64,000 bases of DNA from Symbiodinium natans (Eukaryota > Sar > Dinophyceae > Suessiales > Symbiodiniaceae). Below, one piece after another: positions 9,529 to 20,404 of this stretch. Made by a program: the position numbers and the translations under genes. The notes under the pieces were generated by a model that made no database searches, was not told the DNA's origin, and worked only from the letters and a program-made list of their open reading frames with translations. Positions within the stretch are counted from its first letter, which is position 1. The number at the start of each line of letters is the position of its first letter. The DNA is taken from positions 62,001 through 126,000 of the forward strand of contig CAJNDS010000070.1 of the NCBI GenBank assembly GCA_905221605.1, in the 5' to 3' direction.

Positions 9529-9650
9529 TTAAACCCTGAAGCCTAAACCCTAAACCCTAAACCCTAAACCCTAAACCCTAAACCCTAAACCCTAAACCCT
9601 AAACCCTAAACCCTAAACCCTAAACCCTAAACCAAACCCTAACCCCAGAA
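9529..9650 (-). repeat. Telomere-like array, CCCTAAA orientation
   Basis: About sixteen tandem CCCTAAA units, then two irregular units. 9660-10290 contains no firm gene. A possible small plus-strand coding patch at 10110-10215 (VKGDHPKPKPLMKSLKE) cannot be confirmed. Confidence 0.9.
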
Positions 9651-10290
9651 CAGCTTCCAAACAGCGGCGCCTTGTCTTGGCGAGGGGCGACTGTCGCGAA
9701 CGGAATCTCGAATCCAGCCTGGGTTGAAGTGAAACTGCTTCCTTGTTGGGGTTATATATTAAAAAATGTCATGTGTATTCCTTATTAGGAGTGTAGTATG
9801 ACAAAAATGTACAATTGTGACCAACAAGGACCCAGGAAACCGAAGCTGTGGGTCCCCCAACTACCATATACCCTACCATTACGGTTAAAGGGTAGTTGGG
9901 GGGGAATAAAGCGGTCAAAGGGTATTTGGGGGGTGCTGGTTCGTGTCCAGATCGCTGCCGGAAGCTTGAGGGTTAGGGCATCTTGTGGCTATCCACTGAG
10001 CAAGGTGTTTAGGGTTCAGGGTTTAGGATTTAGGGTTTTGGGTTTAGGGTGGGTTTAGGGTTGGTTTACCGTTGGCAGGTGGGGCAAGTTGTTGGCGTTT
10101 ATAGAGTTTGGAGAACGCGGATTCACAGCATCGTTAAGGGAGACCACCCGAAACCGAAGCCCCTGATGAAAAGTCTTAAAGAGACCATTCCGCTGATGGC
10201 CCGAGCTTCTTCTGTGAAGCTTTCTTGAAATCCTACAGGAAGAGCCCTACGAGGCGGCCTGCGGCAAGCGCCCTATGCCCAGTTATCCTT

Positions 10291-10458
10291 TAAGGGTCCA
10301 TGTACCCACTATGGTGTCTACCTAGGCCTTAGAGGCTTAGGGTTCCTATTTGGTGGCTTTAGGGTTCTAGTATATGGGTGTTTCCCAAAATAGGGTTACC
10401 CCTTTTGTACCCCAAATAGAAAGAGAATTCCCTTAAAGAGAACCCCCCGGTACATGGA
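10291..10458. mobile_element. MITE family C, diverged copy
   Basis: Left end TAAGGGTCCATGTACCCAC and right end CCGGTACATGGA. The middle is expanded relative to 912-1013 and carries several TTAGGGTT words. Confidence 0.55.
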
Positions 10459-10823
10459 ATCTTTGTGCCATCTGCTGTAGGGGCCTTAGAAATACGTAGA
10501 ATAGGGTTTTTGTTATAGGAATAACTTCAAAGGGACAATCGTGGGAATACTATGAATCATTCCTCCGACACCTTTCTCTAAGATTTAGCTGCTCCGCCTT
10601 TCAAACCTTCTCGCGTCTGGTCTGCATCACCCAACCGGAGGAAGACAACGCAGTCTTCAGCTAAAGCAAAACCCTCCAGCCCTCCTCTTTGGAACCTGGC
10701 AGCTGCCTTTTGCCAGGTGGCGCCTCAAACCCACCCTTAACCCTTTTTGTTAGCCACAAACCCTCGACGATTTCAAGCCCTCAGTCGGATTTCGGGCTTG
10801 GAGAAGTCAGAAAATGAATAGGG

Positions 10824-10907
10824 AACCCTAAACCCTAAACCCTAAACCCTGAACCCTAAACCCTAAACCCTAAACCCTAAACCCAAACCCTAAACTCTAA
10901 ACCCTAA
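10824..10907 (-). repeat. Telomere-like array, CCCTAAA orientation
   Basis: Eleven units with CCCTGAA and AACTCTAA variants. 10910-11465 is unique-looking with short open frames but no recognisable domain. Confidence 0.85.
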
Positions 10908-11468
10908 CAATGCATCAGAAGCCCTGCATACTGTGGCCGTTCAGCCCCCCCCACACCAAGGCCTGCAAAAGGAGCCCGTAGAGGCCTGCAGAGCCCGCCC
11001 ACTAGAGACATTTCCACCAATTGTTCGAACCCGTACTTTGCCTTCTAAGTGCGTTGTTTTGGAAACCCACGACTGTCAACTCCTTTCGAACCCATTCCAT
11101 AGGCAGTTAAACAGGACGACCCTCTAGAGCAAAACACCTACCATGAAGTCACTAAACCCTACCCTAAAGCTTCAAACCGTGCTTGACCACACCAAATGCC
11201 TCCACAACTGGAGCTGGACGCTTCCTGCTTCCAGATTCCTTGCTGGGGGTTTGAGGCTTTGGGGGTTTTGTTTTAAAGGGTTTGGGGCTGCTTTTTGTTG
11301 TCACCTGCCTAGAATTTGGAGTTTAGGGTCACACGGGTTTAGGGGCCCGTCTGGGGTTCAGAGGCTTCTATTCACAGCCCTAAACCCTAAACCCTAAACC
11401 ACTCTAAGGCCTAAGCTTTTGGGCTCAAAGGGCTTTCTTTTTTGATGGCTCAGGATTTAGGCTTAGGC

Positions 11469-11566
11469 TGTTCACCCTTATACTAAGAGTCCTTCATACG
11501 GATTCTCATAGGGGGTACTATAGTCCCTACTAGTAGGGGCTGTTAGTAGAAGGGGAAACATTCCAA
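11469..11566. mobile_element. MITE family A, copy 3 (degraded)
   Basis: Ends TGTTCACCCTTATACTAAG and CTGTTAGTAGAAGGGGAAACA still pair, but the terminal TTGGGATG has decayed. 11570-12040 holds no supported feature. Confidence 0.6.
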
Positions 11567-12410
11567 ATTTGTTTTTTTACTTTAAGGGGCCTGCATAGAG
11601 CAGCACTCCTGCCAAAGAATTTGATCCCTCAACCTTCTAAAGGCCTTACCTGGAACCCCAAAGTATCTAAAAAAACCCAAAACCCCGGTTTGGGGGGTTT
11701 AGATAAGTCGAAACCCCAGCCCCTTCAACGGATCAGCGCGAAATCGCACAACACTCGCCAGACAGGAGCACTGGCCGAAAGCATGTGAGGGGCTGAGGAA
11801 TTAGGGCTGAATACAGGAGCCTAGATCACAATAAACAAGTATAAATCCCAGCACGCTTCTAAAACAACTCCCCAAAACATACCCCTTCCATTCCCTAAGC
11901 CCAAACCCGACTACCGACAGACGCCCCTGTATGGGCTTTCTTATGAGCTCCTGGGTCCTCAGAATTTCCAAGGCCGTGGTCTGGGGTGTAGGGGCGGGGG
12001 GGCGAGTAGGGTTGTAGGGGCTTTCTTGAGGTGAGGGTTTACTTGAGGTTTAGGGTTTAGGGTTTAGGGTTTAAGGTTTGGGGGTTTCGGGCTGAGGGTT
12101 TCGAGATACATGAGGAGCCTTTGGGAAAGAGTCTTCTGGGGGGAGTCCCGAAGGTCAGCCACTGCCCACCACCCCAATGTATGGGCGGCTTCCGAGATTC
12201 AGGGGGGCTGTCGGGCTTGCAGGCAGGGTTCGTAGGGTTTAGGGTTTCGGGTTTAGGGTTTAGGGTTTAGGACAACTTCCAAGCTTTTTCAAGGTGTCCC
12301 CAAACCCTCAACCCAGCCCACAAGGTCGCGGCCGCGCCATTTTGGCGCGGTCGCGGAGTGCGGCCCTGCGCACAAGGTCTTCCGTGAAGTCAAGCAGGGA
12401 TAAGGGGCTC

Positions 12411-12506
12411 TGAGGGTCCCTGTACCCAGAAAGTAGATACTTGGGCCTGAAACGGGTTCCTACTTCGCAGCTTTGGGCATTTTTCTGGGTACATGGACCC
12501 TTAGGG
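12411..12506. mobile_element. MITE family C, copy 4
   Basis: Compact 96-bp copy with ends TGAGGGTCCCTGTACCC and GGGTACATGGACCCTTAG and core ATACTTGGGCC/GGGTTCCTAC. It lacks an internal telomere array and so serves as the empty-site reference for 1151-1300. Confidence 0.7.
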
Positions 12507-12952
12507 AATGAAACTTATGCTTTTAGGATTCTCATTTCGCAGGGTGACAGGGCAGCTGTTACCCTGCCTAACACCCTGACATCTTTCTGAAGCACGGACT
12601 GATGACCTGAAAACCCTACAGCACGTCCTTATAAGAAGGGTGTAGACTTGTAGAGGTAGGTACTTTCCTTCAGCAAGGGATTGTGTAGCACCCTTTTTCA
12701 ACCAGTCCTGTGCAGAATGCCCCAAACCCCGATCCCGAAACCCCAAACCCTAAGCCTTGAACCCCTAAACCCTGAACCGCAAGCGCTTTTTCCAACTGGA
12801 GCCAGACCCTGAGCCCATAAGCCCAAACCAAAAGGCCTAAGCCCTAAACCCCAACCCTCCCCCCCAAGTTCCAGCACCGCCTTCGCAGCCGGGGGCGCCG
12901 GGGCTGCGGTTGGTGGCGGCGTGCGCTGCTTTGAGCTGGGGTCCTGGGGGGG

Positions 12953-13023
12953 TTTAGGGTTTAGGGTTTAGGGTTTAGGGTTTAGGGTTTAGGGTTTAGG
13001 GTTTAGGGTTTAGGGTTTAGGGC
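12953..13023 (+). repeat. Telomere-like array, TTTAGGG orientation
   Basis: Ten perfect TTTAGGG units. Smaller tracts lie at 12042-12075 and 12235-12272. The open frames that follow (13028-13361) have no recognisable domain and are not called. Confidence 0.9.
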
Positions 13024-13623
13024 CAGGGTGAGGCTTGCACATGTCGCAGCTTCAGCTTTCGTTGTTTTTGCATTTCGTGGTTCGTTTTCTGGCAAGTCGA
13101 CTTTGCGTTTTCCGGGTTCTACTTTTCATGTTCCTCATTTTTGTGCAGGGCTTTGGTTGTTTTCAGTTGATCGGCTGGTGCTTTTCGGAAAAAGTAGTTC
13201 CTGCAAGCCCCGAAACAAACTGCATGGCAAACTAATGCGGCAGAGATTTGACCCCCAGGTTTTTGGTGCATGATGCATGTTTTGAAGCTTTTCAGGCTTG
13301 AGGTTTTGGGCGGTGCGGTGCTGTTTTGGGGGCTTGCAGAAACTACGGTTGTGGAATACATGTTATGAAGCTTTTCAGGCTGCTGTCAACCTAAACCCTC
13401 AGCCCTCCTTTCCCCAAATCCTTGGGCCCTCACCACAAAAACCGAGCCCTAAATCCTCCTAACTAAGCCCAACAGCCCTGCCTCCTCCAGCCTCGGCAAC
13501 GCCTCGCTGTCCTGCTGTCCGGACGTTGCGGAGTTTTTTAGGGCTGAAAGTGTATAGGGTATGGAGGGCTTATAGGGTCTATGGGTTGATATCGGGTTTG
13601 TAGGGTTTATCTACAAGGGCACC

Positions 13624-13660
13624 CAACCCCCCCCCCCCCCAAAAAAAAAAAAAAAAAACA
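13624..13660. repeat. C-run/A-run tract
   Basis: About 16 C followed directly by about 18 A. This is one of many tracts with the same polarity (C then A, or T then G on the other strand). Confidence 0.9.
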
Positions 13661-13839
13661 ACTCAAAAAAATCAATAAAAGTAATAGGGCACTATCCTAG
13701 GTACGAGGTTTGTAGGGCTTTACGGTTTACAGGGTTGAGGGCTTGGGTTGGGGAAGCGGGGGTTTGAGCCGGGTGCCAGCCCTGGGATCCTGGGGTTTGG
13801 ACCCGGAGATAGCAAAAGCCACTCGTTTGCTTTGCTGGG

Positions 13840-13957
13840 TTACTTAGAAGTTCTTTCGACTTCGCAAGTCGACTTAGTACCCCCCACGAAACCTATGATA
13901 GTCCCTATAACCCACCTTGCTAACCCTACTTACAAAGTCGAAAGCACTTCCAAGTAC
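13840..13957. mobile_element. Solitary inverted-repeat element
   Basis: Arms TACTTAGAAGTTCTTTCGAC and GTCGAAAGCACTTCCAAGTA enclose about 75 bp. It has the MITE-like structure but no second copy in the window. Confidence 0.5.
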
Positions 13958-13996
13958 TAGACCGGTTTAGGGTTGAGGGTTTAGGACTACCCCGTA

Positions 13997-14100
13997 TCCT
14001 AGACCCAAGGGTAACCTAGGAATAGCAAGGGTGCCCGTTTTGGTTTGAAGGAACCTGAACCCTAAAATAAGGGAATCAGGGCCTACTCTGGGTCCTAGGT
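13997..14100. mobile_element. MITE family D, copy 2
   Basis: TCCTAGACCCAAGGGTAACC at the left and CTACTCTGGGTCCTAG at the right. The inner arms are TGCCCGTTTTGGTTTGAAGG and CCCTAAAATAAGGG. Confidence 0.7.
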
Positions 14101-14570
14101 CAACCTAAGAATACCGTCATGGCTTTGATCATGACCTGCAAATGAAGAGTAGGATAGGGACATTTAATGGGAATCCTATAGCGCGAGGGCTTCTTGTGAG
14201 CATCACAATACTCCTCATCGTAAGAAGACTACTACAATGGCAAAACTCTCGTGGGCCCGGAGTCGGTTCTCCCCGCACAAGAAGTGCTTCAAAGGCCCTT
14301 TTACCCGAAACCTAGACTCCACCCCCGAAAGCCTCTAATATAGGGGCCTTAATAATCCGCCGAGGCCTCGGGCCGGAGGTGTTTAGGTTGTCAGAACAGG
14401 CACCCCCCTCCAAATCCTCCCCCCACACCAGCCCTTTTTCGGACCCCTTTTTTTGGCCTCAAATGGGTACCCCCCCTGGGAAACCGGGGTCCGCAAGCGG
14501 ACGGTTCGCCAGGACCAGAGGTAGTTGAAGCCCCTCCCAGCAGGGCCCCCCGCCGTTGGTCACCACCCGC

Positions 14571-14720
14571 CCCCCCACCCCCCCCCACCCCCCCCACCCC
14601 CCCACCCCCCCCCCACCCCCCCCCACCCCCCCACCCCCCCCCCACCCCCACCCCCCCCCCCCCCCACCCCCCCCCACCCCATCCGCCCCACCCTACCCCC
14701 CCCCTCCCCCTCCCCCCCCC
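14571..14720. repeat. Poly-C tract with spaced A
   Basis: Runs of 4-10 C separated by single A (and one T-containing end), about 150 bp. It produces proline- or glycine-rich open frames in most frames, which are not genes. 14720-15540 contains CCCTAAA variants but no gene. Confidence 0.95.
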
Positions 14721-15542
14721 CTGCCCGAAGAGTCGCCTTAAACCTTAAGGGGCCCCCTACGATCACTCCAAGCCGAACCCTAAACCCAAAAAAACCCTCA
14801 ACCCCAAAGCGTGAACCTTGAGCCCTAAACTAACCCTCAACCCCAAACCCCAAACCATAAACCATAAACCCGGAACCCTCAACCCTCAACCCAACACTTA
14901 TTGCTTGGGGTCCAGCGACTTGGGCGCTGCGGAATCACCATGCTCACGCGGATGCGCTGGGCCGGGCCGAGGCGGGTCGCGTAGCGTTAAAATTAGAATA
15001 GGGTCTTGGGGATTCTTAGTGTTTTTATAAAGGGACCACAAGGGAATACTACTAAGCCCTGCATTAAGCCCTAAACTCTCCAGCCTGCAACTTCCGCAGG
15101 CGGCCCTGACAGGGGCGTCCAGGTATCCACTTCTACCCTTAAATACTTCAACACAAAAGGGCCACATGGTAGTTCTTCAGTGTACCTGACCCCCCAAAAA
15201 GGCAATAAAAGGCAGTATTGAAAGCAAGCACCTTAGGGTGTAGGGCTTAGGGGAGAGTCACAAGCTCTTAGTTTAAGGTTTAGGGTTTAGGGTTTAAGGG
15301 AGGCTACAGACATGGTCCCTTAATCTGTCCCCTTGCCTTCTCTAAAGAGTTCTGAAGTCTGGGCCCCTTGTGTTTTTTGGGTACATACGGGGTTTATAAG
15401 GGTTCCCATTTGGGCCCGTACTATAAGGGACCGTGTAGTTGCCCTAAGACTTAGGCTCAAGGCTAGGCACTTTGAAGGCCTTGGCTTTAGGGCCGAAACA
15501 TTCGAGGCATGTATACCGCGTTCGTGTACCTTTGGGCTTGAC

Positions 15543-15690
15543 CCTAAACCCTATGAACCCTATAAACCGTACTAACCCTGTAAACCCTATAACCCCTATA
15601 AACCCTCCAAACCCTCTAAGCCCTGTAAACCCTATAAATCCTCCAAACCCTCTAAACCCTGTAAACCCTAAAAACCCTAAGCCCCAAACC
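15543..15690 (-). repeat. Variant 9-mer array CCCTATAAA/CCCTCTAAA/CCCTGTAAA
   Basis: Tandem units of 9 rather than 7 bp in which the telomere heptamer carries an extra two bases. The same type recurs at 39834-40018. Confidence 0.8.
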
Positions 15691-15854
15691 CTACTGCGTC
15701 TGCACGGGCAGCAGCTTCAAGGCGGAACCGAGGCCTCAAAAAGGGGTTCCTATATCGCAGTTTCAGGGCCCAAGTATGTACCATATCTATGACTTACTTA
15801 AGAACTCCCCTCTCAGAGACCCTGAGGCTGTGCACGGCAACCCGTTTTTGCTTC

Positions 15855-15893
15855 AGGGTTTAGGGTTTAGGGTTTAGGGTTTAGGGTTTAGGG
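15855..15893 (+). repeat. Telomere-like array
   Basis: Five TTTAGGG units. A left end of repeat family F (ctactccATGCTTAAGAACCC) is seen near 16053-16075. Confidence 0.8.
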
Positions 15894-16202
15894 TAAACCA
15901 AACCCTAGACCCTGCAGGCCTTGCGTGGGGGTGCAGGGGCTGGCACAGGCTGGGAACTCTCCTGGCTCGCTCAGAGTGCACAAGCGCTCTCAGGGTAGTC
16001 CCATGGTCCCTTTATATGGGCCCTTAGCATGGGACCCCTTATTCACCCCTCTTCTACTCCATGCTTAAGAACCCTTTACTATGAACCCTCTAACCCGGTA
16101 ACCCCTCTAAACCCTGTAAAATCCCCCAAAACCATACAGCCAAAGGTGCTATCAATACGCCTAGCCAGTCCTGACCGAGCCCTGGACCCCTCAACCCGAA
16201 AC

Positions 16203-16223
16203 CCGTAGCCATCTTGGCTCAAG
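16203..16223 (+). other. Relict dinoflagellate spliced-leader sequence
   Basis: The 21 nt from CCGTAGCC to GGCTCAAG match the conserved dinoflagellate spliced leader except for C instead of T in the central ATTTTGG (here ATCTTGG). It is followed by AGATCTTAAG, not by a GT donor and Sm-type context, so it is not an SL RNA gene. The likely origin is a trans-spliced mRNA that was reverse-transcribed and reinserted, a process described for dinoflagellates. The sequence behind it has no recognisable coding and enters a CCCTAAA array after 20 nt. Confidence 0.8.
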
Positions 16224-16242
16224 AGATCTTAAGAGTCTCCAA

Positions 16243-16300
16243 AGCCCTAAACCCTAAACCCTAAACCCTAAACTCTAAACCCTAAACCCTAAACCCTAAA
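16243..16300 (-). repeat. CCCTAAA array next to spliced-leader relic
   Basis: Eight units starting about 20 nt after the spliced-leader relic. Confidence 0.85.
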
Positions 16301-16455
16301 GCTTTCGGCTCAATCTCCCTCAATCAACATGCCAAACCTCCGCATGCCACCCTGCTGCTTGCGAGCTTGGCTCTACCCTAGGAAGGCCTGGGGCAACTCG
16401 GGCGGCTATGGATCGAACTTCAAAGGACAGTGCACACCTGAACCCGGAGTCCGAA

Positions 16456-16780
16456 GGTTTAGGGTTTAGGGTTTAGGGTTTAGGGTTTAGGGTTTAGGGT
16501 TTCGGGTTTCGGGTTTAGGGTTTCGGGTTTCCTGGGCCAAGGCCCCGCTGTCCCGAAGAGGTTCGACCGCCAGAGCCTCTGTGCGCCATGATCTGAAGTA
16601 CAGTTCGGTGTTTAGGGTTTAGGGTTTAGGGCTTAGGGCTTAGGGTTTAGGGTTTCGGGTTTCGGGCTTAGGGTTGAGGGTTTAGGGCTTAGGGTTGAGG
16701 GTTTAGGGTTTAGGGCTTAGGGTCTAGGGCTTAGGGTTTAGGGTTTAGGGCTTAGGGTCTAGGGCTTAGGGTTTAGGGAG
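16456..16780 (+). repeat. Two irregular TTTAGGG-type tracts
   Basis: 16456-16530 is TTTAGGG passing into TTTCGGG. 16611-16780 mixes TTTAGGG, CTTAGGG, TTGAGGG and TCTAGGG in higher-order pairs. Confidence 0.8.
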
Positions 16781-16806
16781 TACAATTCGGGGTTTAGGGC
16801 TTTAGG

Positions 16807-16918
16807 CTGGGACATTCCCTCTTATCCTGAAAGGTACCCAACAGTGAATTAATAGGGATTACAAAAGGGGTACAATAAGCCCCATTAGGGACTGCTAGTA
16901 TAAGAGGAGCATCCCAAG
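16807..16918. mobile_element. MITE family A, copy 4, with 10-bp flanking duplication
   Basis: Ends CTGGGACATTCCCTCTTA and TAAGAGGAGCATCCCA. The 10-mer GCTTTAGGCT precedes the element and recurs directly after it, a clear target-site duplication. Confidence 0.8.
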
Positions 16919-16999
16919 CTTTAGGCTTGTGCCGATGTAGGGGTCCACTGAATTGGAATGGTATCGACTCCTCAGTACGCCATTCAAAATATGTGGCGC

Positions 17000-17044
17000 G
17001 GTTTAGGGTTTAGGGTTTAGGGTTTAGGGTTTAGGGTTTAGGGT
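17000..17044 (+). repeat. Telomere-like array
   Basis: Six TTTAGGG units. 17045-18000 has no supported gene. Confidence 0.85.
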
Positions 17045-18003
17045 AAAACTTCAAGCCGCAGCCGGGATCCCCTTGCGGCAAGCTTGGGTAGTTCATTGTG
17101 GGTTTCGTACTTTTGGGTCTAGGGCTTATAAAGTGCATTCCGATTAGCTCCGACCTTGCCCACCATGCGCATGGCCCCTTTTTTGGGTCCTCCATAGAGA
17201 GCGGCAAGCGTATCACAAAAAGGAACCCCGTAAAGAGACCCGAATACTCAAGTACTTGCGAGGACAAAGCCCTAGTACCCATATAGTATGTATGACATAC
17301 ATGGGCCTTAAATAGGCGTTTCTTGCTCACTGCTCACTACTCTTCGAAGGCACGGCTGTGGTGTGCTGAAGCTCGACAGGCCTATTAAGGAAATCGCGCC
17401 ACTCTGTCAAGGAAGAACGACCTGTGAGACCAAAAAAGCTCGAAGCAACCATCCCTTTTGCATGCCTCATCTGCCCTGGCATGGAAGAGCTCAGCAAAAC
17501 TCTTAGACCTAGCAGCCATCCCGAAACCGTGTAATCAAACCCTTCACACGAAACAACCTAAACGTACACCCTAAACCCTGAATCCTAAAGTACTGCCAAC
17601 ATGCCTCGGACTCATCCACCCACGGAATCTCGACGCCCTGGACGTGGGAGTAACGGGGGGGCGAGGCGGGCGAGGTAGCAGCGTGGAGGTTGCAAGATTG
17701 TGGGGTTGTGGGTTGTAGGGTTTTGGGTGTTGGGATCAGGGGTTCTAGGGTTGCTGCGTACAGACTATACACTCCCAGAACAGGGGACCCCGTTCATACA
17801 CCCCAAGATAGTAATCCACATTACAGGAACCCCTTAAGAGGGGCCGCTATTTTTTCGGAAGCTTTCAAAGTGTCCATGGTTTAGGGGCTAACCTCCCACA
17901 ATCCTGCGTCACAGTGAGATGACATCCTAAGCTTACCAGCCTCCTTGCGAGCCCAGACAGCAGAAAGGATCCGAACCATAAGAACCTCTAACCACCCTAA
18001 ACT

Positions 18004-18091
18004 TACCTGGACTCTTTTCCTACAGTTTAGTAGCAACTACCCTGAATTAGTCGGTATGCCCCATACACCTATAGGTAAAGAGGGTCCCGGA
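18004..18091. mobile_element. MITE family H, copy 1
   Basis: ACCTGGACTCTTTTCCTACAG at the left and TATAGGTAAAGAGGGTCCCGG at the right. Relatives are at 20546, 20756 and 21754. Confidence 0.6.
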
Positions 18092-18636
18092 TAAACTCTA
18101 AACCCCAAGCCGCACAGTTATAAACCCTAAACCCAAACTCTTGTACCCTGACTTCACGGTTATTCAGTTCTACGCAGCTTGTCTCCAAGGAGCTTTTGCG
18201 GGACAGTCCGCAAGACCGCATGCACAAAAAGCACGATTCACGGCTTCACAAGATGTCACTTTTCTTGGGGGCTGAAACTGCTGATCCACTCGACTGCTAG
18301 AGTTTGCTAAGACCTGGACCATCATCGAACATTAGGAGATAAAGTTTCGTGCACGGACCGCAATGAGGTTTGGAGAGGGTTGCTTGGAATTTTGCTTTTG
18401 CTCGCAGTGTGTGACTGCACTAGGGCTCTGGGGATCTACCGAGTAATTAAATACTCAATACAATAATGTTCAAAACCCTGTGGCCGTTTTCGTCTACTAT
18501 AGGGGCCGGATAATCAGAATATGGGCGATTATTAGTATATTTATAGAAGCACCATAAGGAATATCATTACCCACATATTAATCGGCTGTGGGGTATGGTC
18601 CTGAACCCGAGACCTGGCAAAGCCTCGAAACCTTTC

Positions 18637-18720
18637 GCCTATACTCCGCTTAGAACCTTAATAAAAACAATATTTAGGGTTTAGGGTTTCGGGTTTAGGG
18701 GGCTATAGTCGCCTCGTCAC
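18637..18720. mobile_element. Repeat family I, truncated and joined to TTTAGGG
   Basis: The first about 38 bp of family I (from ATACTCCGCTTAGAACC to CAATATT) are present, then the element is replaced by TTTAGGGTTTAGGGTTTCGG. In the complete copies this point continues as AATATTTGTTAATATCC. The junction shares TTT with the telomere heptamer. Confidence 0.7.
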
Positions 18721-18790
18721 TGGCATTGGACACGATCTCCATGTCCTCGCACTGCAGCAGCGACCGCGCCCCATCCTTCCAACGAGGGAG
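18700..18790 (-). CDS. Candidate isolated exon, unknown protein
   Basis: On the minus strand the frame reads LPRWKDGARSLLQCEDMEI and continues VSNASDEATIAP. Composition is balanced, unlike the surrounding repeats, and it ends at a T-run/G-run (18822-18853). No start, stop or splice partner could be fixed and no family was recognised. It may be a genuine exon or an old gene fragment. Confidence 0.3.
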
Positions 18791-18821
18791 GGGCGCACAA
18801 AAGGAAGTTGCTGCTTTCCTT

Positions 18822-18853
18822 TTTTTTTTTTTTTTTTTTGGGGGGGGGGGGGT
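18822..18853. repeat. T-run/G-run tract
   Basis: About 19 T followed by about 12 G, equivalent to C-then-A on the minus strand. A second G run lies at 19015-19027. Confidence 0.9.
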
Positions 18854-19042
18854 CAGGTTTACAAGGATGGCCGTGAAAACCCCTCTGAGGAAAATGTTAA
18901 GTATGATCTTCTTCAACCCGACTAGGGAAAACATAAATTCCCTAGGGCTGCTAGTTTACAGTTTGGGTTTGAAGGGGTAGAGTAGAGCCACACCTAAACC
19001 CTGCTTCCGCTGTTGGGGGGGGGGGGGTGCCTTGGACGCTTA

Positions 19043-19645
19043 ACGTCTATTCTGCGCGTGCTCTTTGTTTTCTTGGATTTTTCCCCGAAAACCAATTCTG
19101 AAATTGGGTTCTCGTTTGGCGCTTCAATGCGGAAGGCGTTCTATCGGATCGCTCCTTGGAGGGTCGGACGGAAAGGGGGTTCGGAACATTTTGCTGGAGA
19201 TGTGGGGAGGCGTGGACCATGCAATTCGGTTGATGGGCAGGGGATATGGGGACACGTGGATGCCGCGCGCCCTCCGCGCCTTTCCGCCCTCTGCACGCTC
19301 CGCACCCTCCGTGCCCTTCGCGCCCTCCGCGCGCTCCCGCGCCCTCCGCGCGCCCTCCGCGCGCTCCTCCGCGCCCTCCCGCGCGCTCCGCCCTCCGCGC
19401 CCCTCCCCGCGCCTCGCATCTCCGCGCCCTCCCGAGCCCTCCGCGCCCTCCGCGCCCTCCGCGCCCTCCGCGCGCGCGCCTCCGCGCCCTCCGCGCCCTC
19501 CGCGCCCTCCGCGCCCTCCGCGCCCTCCGCGCCCTCCGCGCCCTCCGCGCCCTCCGCGCCCTCCGCGCCCTCCGCCTAGGACACAGTGCGCTGACAGGGT
19601 GCTTGCGTCTATTCTGCGGGTGCGTTGCGTCTATTCTGCGGGCGT
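19043..19645. repeat. GC-rich 9-mer minisatellite with flanking direct repeats
   Basis: 19265-19575 is built from CCGCGCCCT-type nonamers, irregular at the left and almost perfect from 19440 on. The words CGTCTATTCTGCG at 19045, 19609 and 19630 flank it on both sides in the same orientation. Because the period is a multiple of three, all six frames are open here. The resulting alanine/arginine/proline-rich frames of up to 209 residues are not credible genes. Confidence 0.85.
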
Positions 19646-19988
19646 TTCCTTTGTAAAGTATTTGTTTACAAGGCACGCACGTGCAGCATAGCCTTTAAGT
19701 GTCCATCTTACGGGGGGGGGGGGGGCGGGGAGGGGGGCAGAGACTGGTGCGGTCTGTGAAAGTTCCTCTTCAAAAAAGGCTTGAACATTTCAGGGTTCTT
19801 GCGCGGGGGGGGTTAGGGGTTGGGGGGAACCTAGGACTTTCTCTCAAGTGCCTAAACCCTAACCCTAAACCCTAAACCTAAACCGAAACCACCAAAGGTT
19901 GAAAACATCGGCCTTCAGATCCTCTAAGCCACCGTCCGCCTCGTCGGAGGACATCTCCTAGCGCGGAGGCTCCCGCGACGTCCCCTGC

Positions 19989-20090
19989 CTTACTGTACAC
20001 CTCTTAGAACCTTAGTGAAAAATAATATGTTTAATATCCTCTTGGGGGTTATATAAACAAAAAATAAAATAGTTCCCAAAGGGGATATAG
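19989..20090. mobile_element. Repeat family I, copy 2
   Basis: CTTACTGTACACCTCTTAGAA to CCCAAAGGGGATATAG, complete relative to 8444-8546. A G homopolymer region (19709-19735) and CCCTAAA words (19853-19880) precede it. Confidence 0.75.
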
Positions 20091-20302
20091 TTTAATTCTG
20101 AACTGTGATTACGACTCATCGTGCCAGCAACGTGCTGTTATAATGGTTCTTAACATCCTTGGTGTGTCCCATTACTACTCATACTCGTCGCTTCGTGGAT
20201 GTCGTGATGTTCGCCCTATAGGGTCCTCGACTCTCGCACTTGTGCACAGTTCCAGGCCAAGCGAGTCGATGGGCAGCAACCCACTATCTAAGAGCAACAG
20301 TT

Positions 20303-20403
20303 TTGGATGATTTCCCCTTATGCTAACAGCCCTTGATAGGGATTATCATATAAGGGGATACTAAAATCCCTATGAGGCTGTTAGTAAAAGGGGGAACATC
20401 CCA
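20303..20403. mobile_element. MITE family A, copy 5, with 10-bp flanking duplication
   Basis: Ends TTGGATGATTTCCCCTTA and AGGGGGAACATCCCA. AGCAACAGTT lies on both sides (about 20293-20302 and 20405-20413), a target-site duplication. A candidate coding stretch follows directly. Confidence 0.8.
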
Positions 20404-20404
20404 A

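Noticed and set aside
14391-14821. Proline- or glycine-rich proteins across the poly-C tract
   Set aside because: Open in several frames on both strands only because of homopolymers. The same applies to 21303-21733 and 50120-50633.
16203-16260. Spliced-leader RNA gene
   Set aside because: No GT donor after the leader and no recognisable Sm-binding site or intron structure; a relic fits better.
19013-19691. Alanine/arginine-rich proteins of up to 209 residues
   Set aside because: A 9-bp minisatellite keeps all six frames open. No frame has protein-like flanks or a domain.
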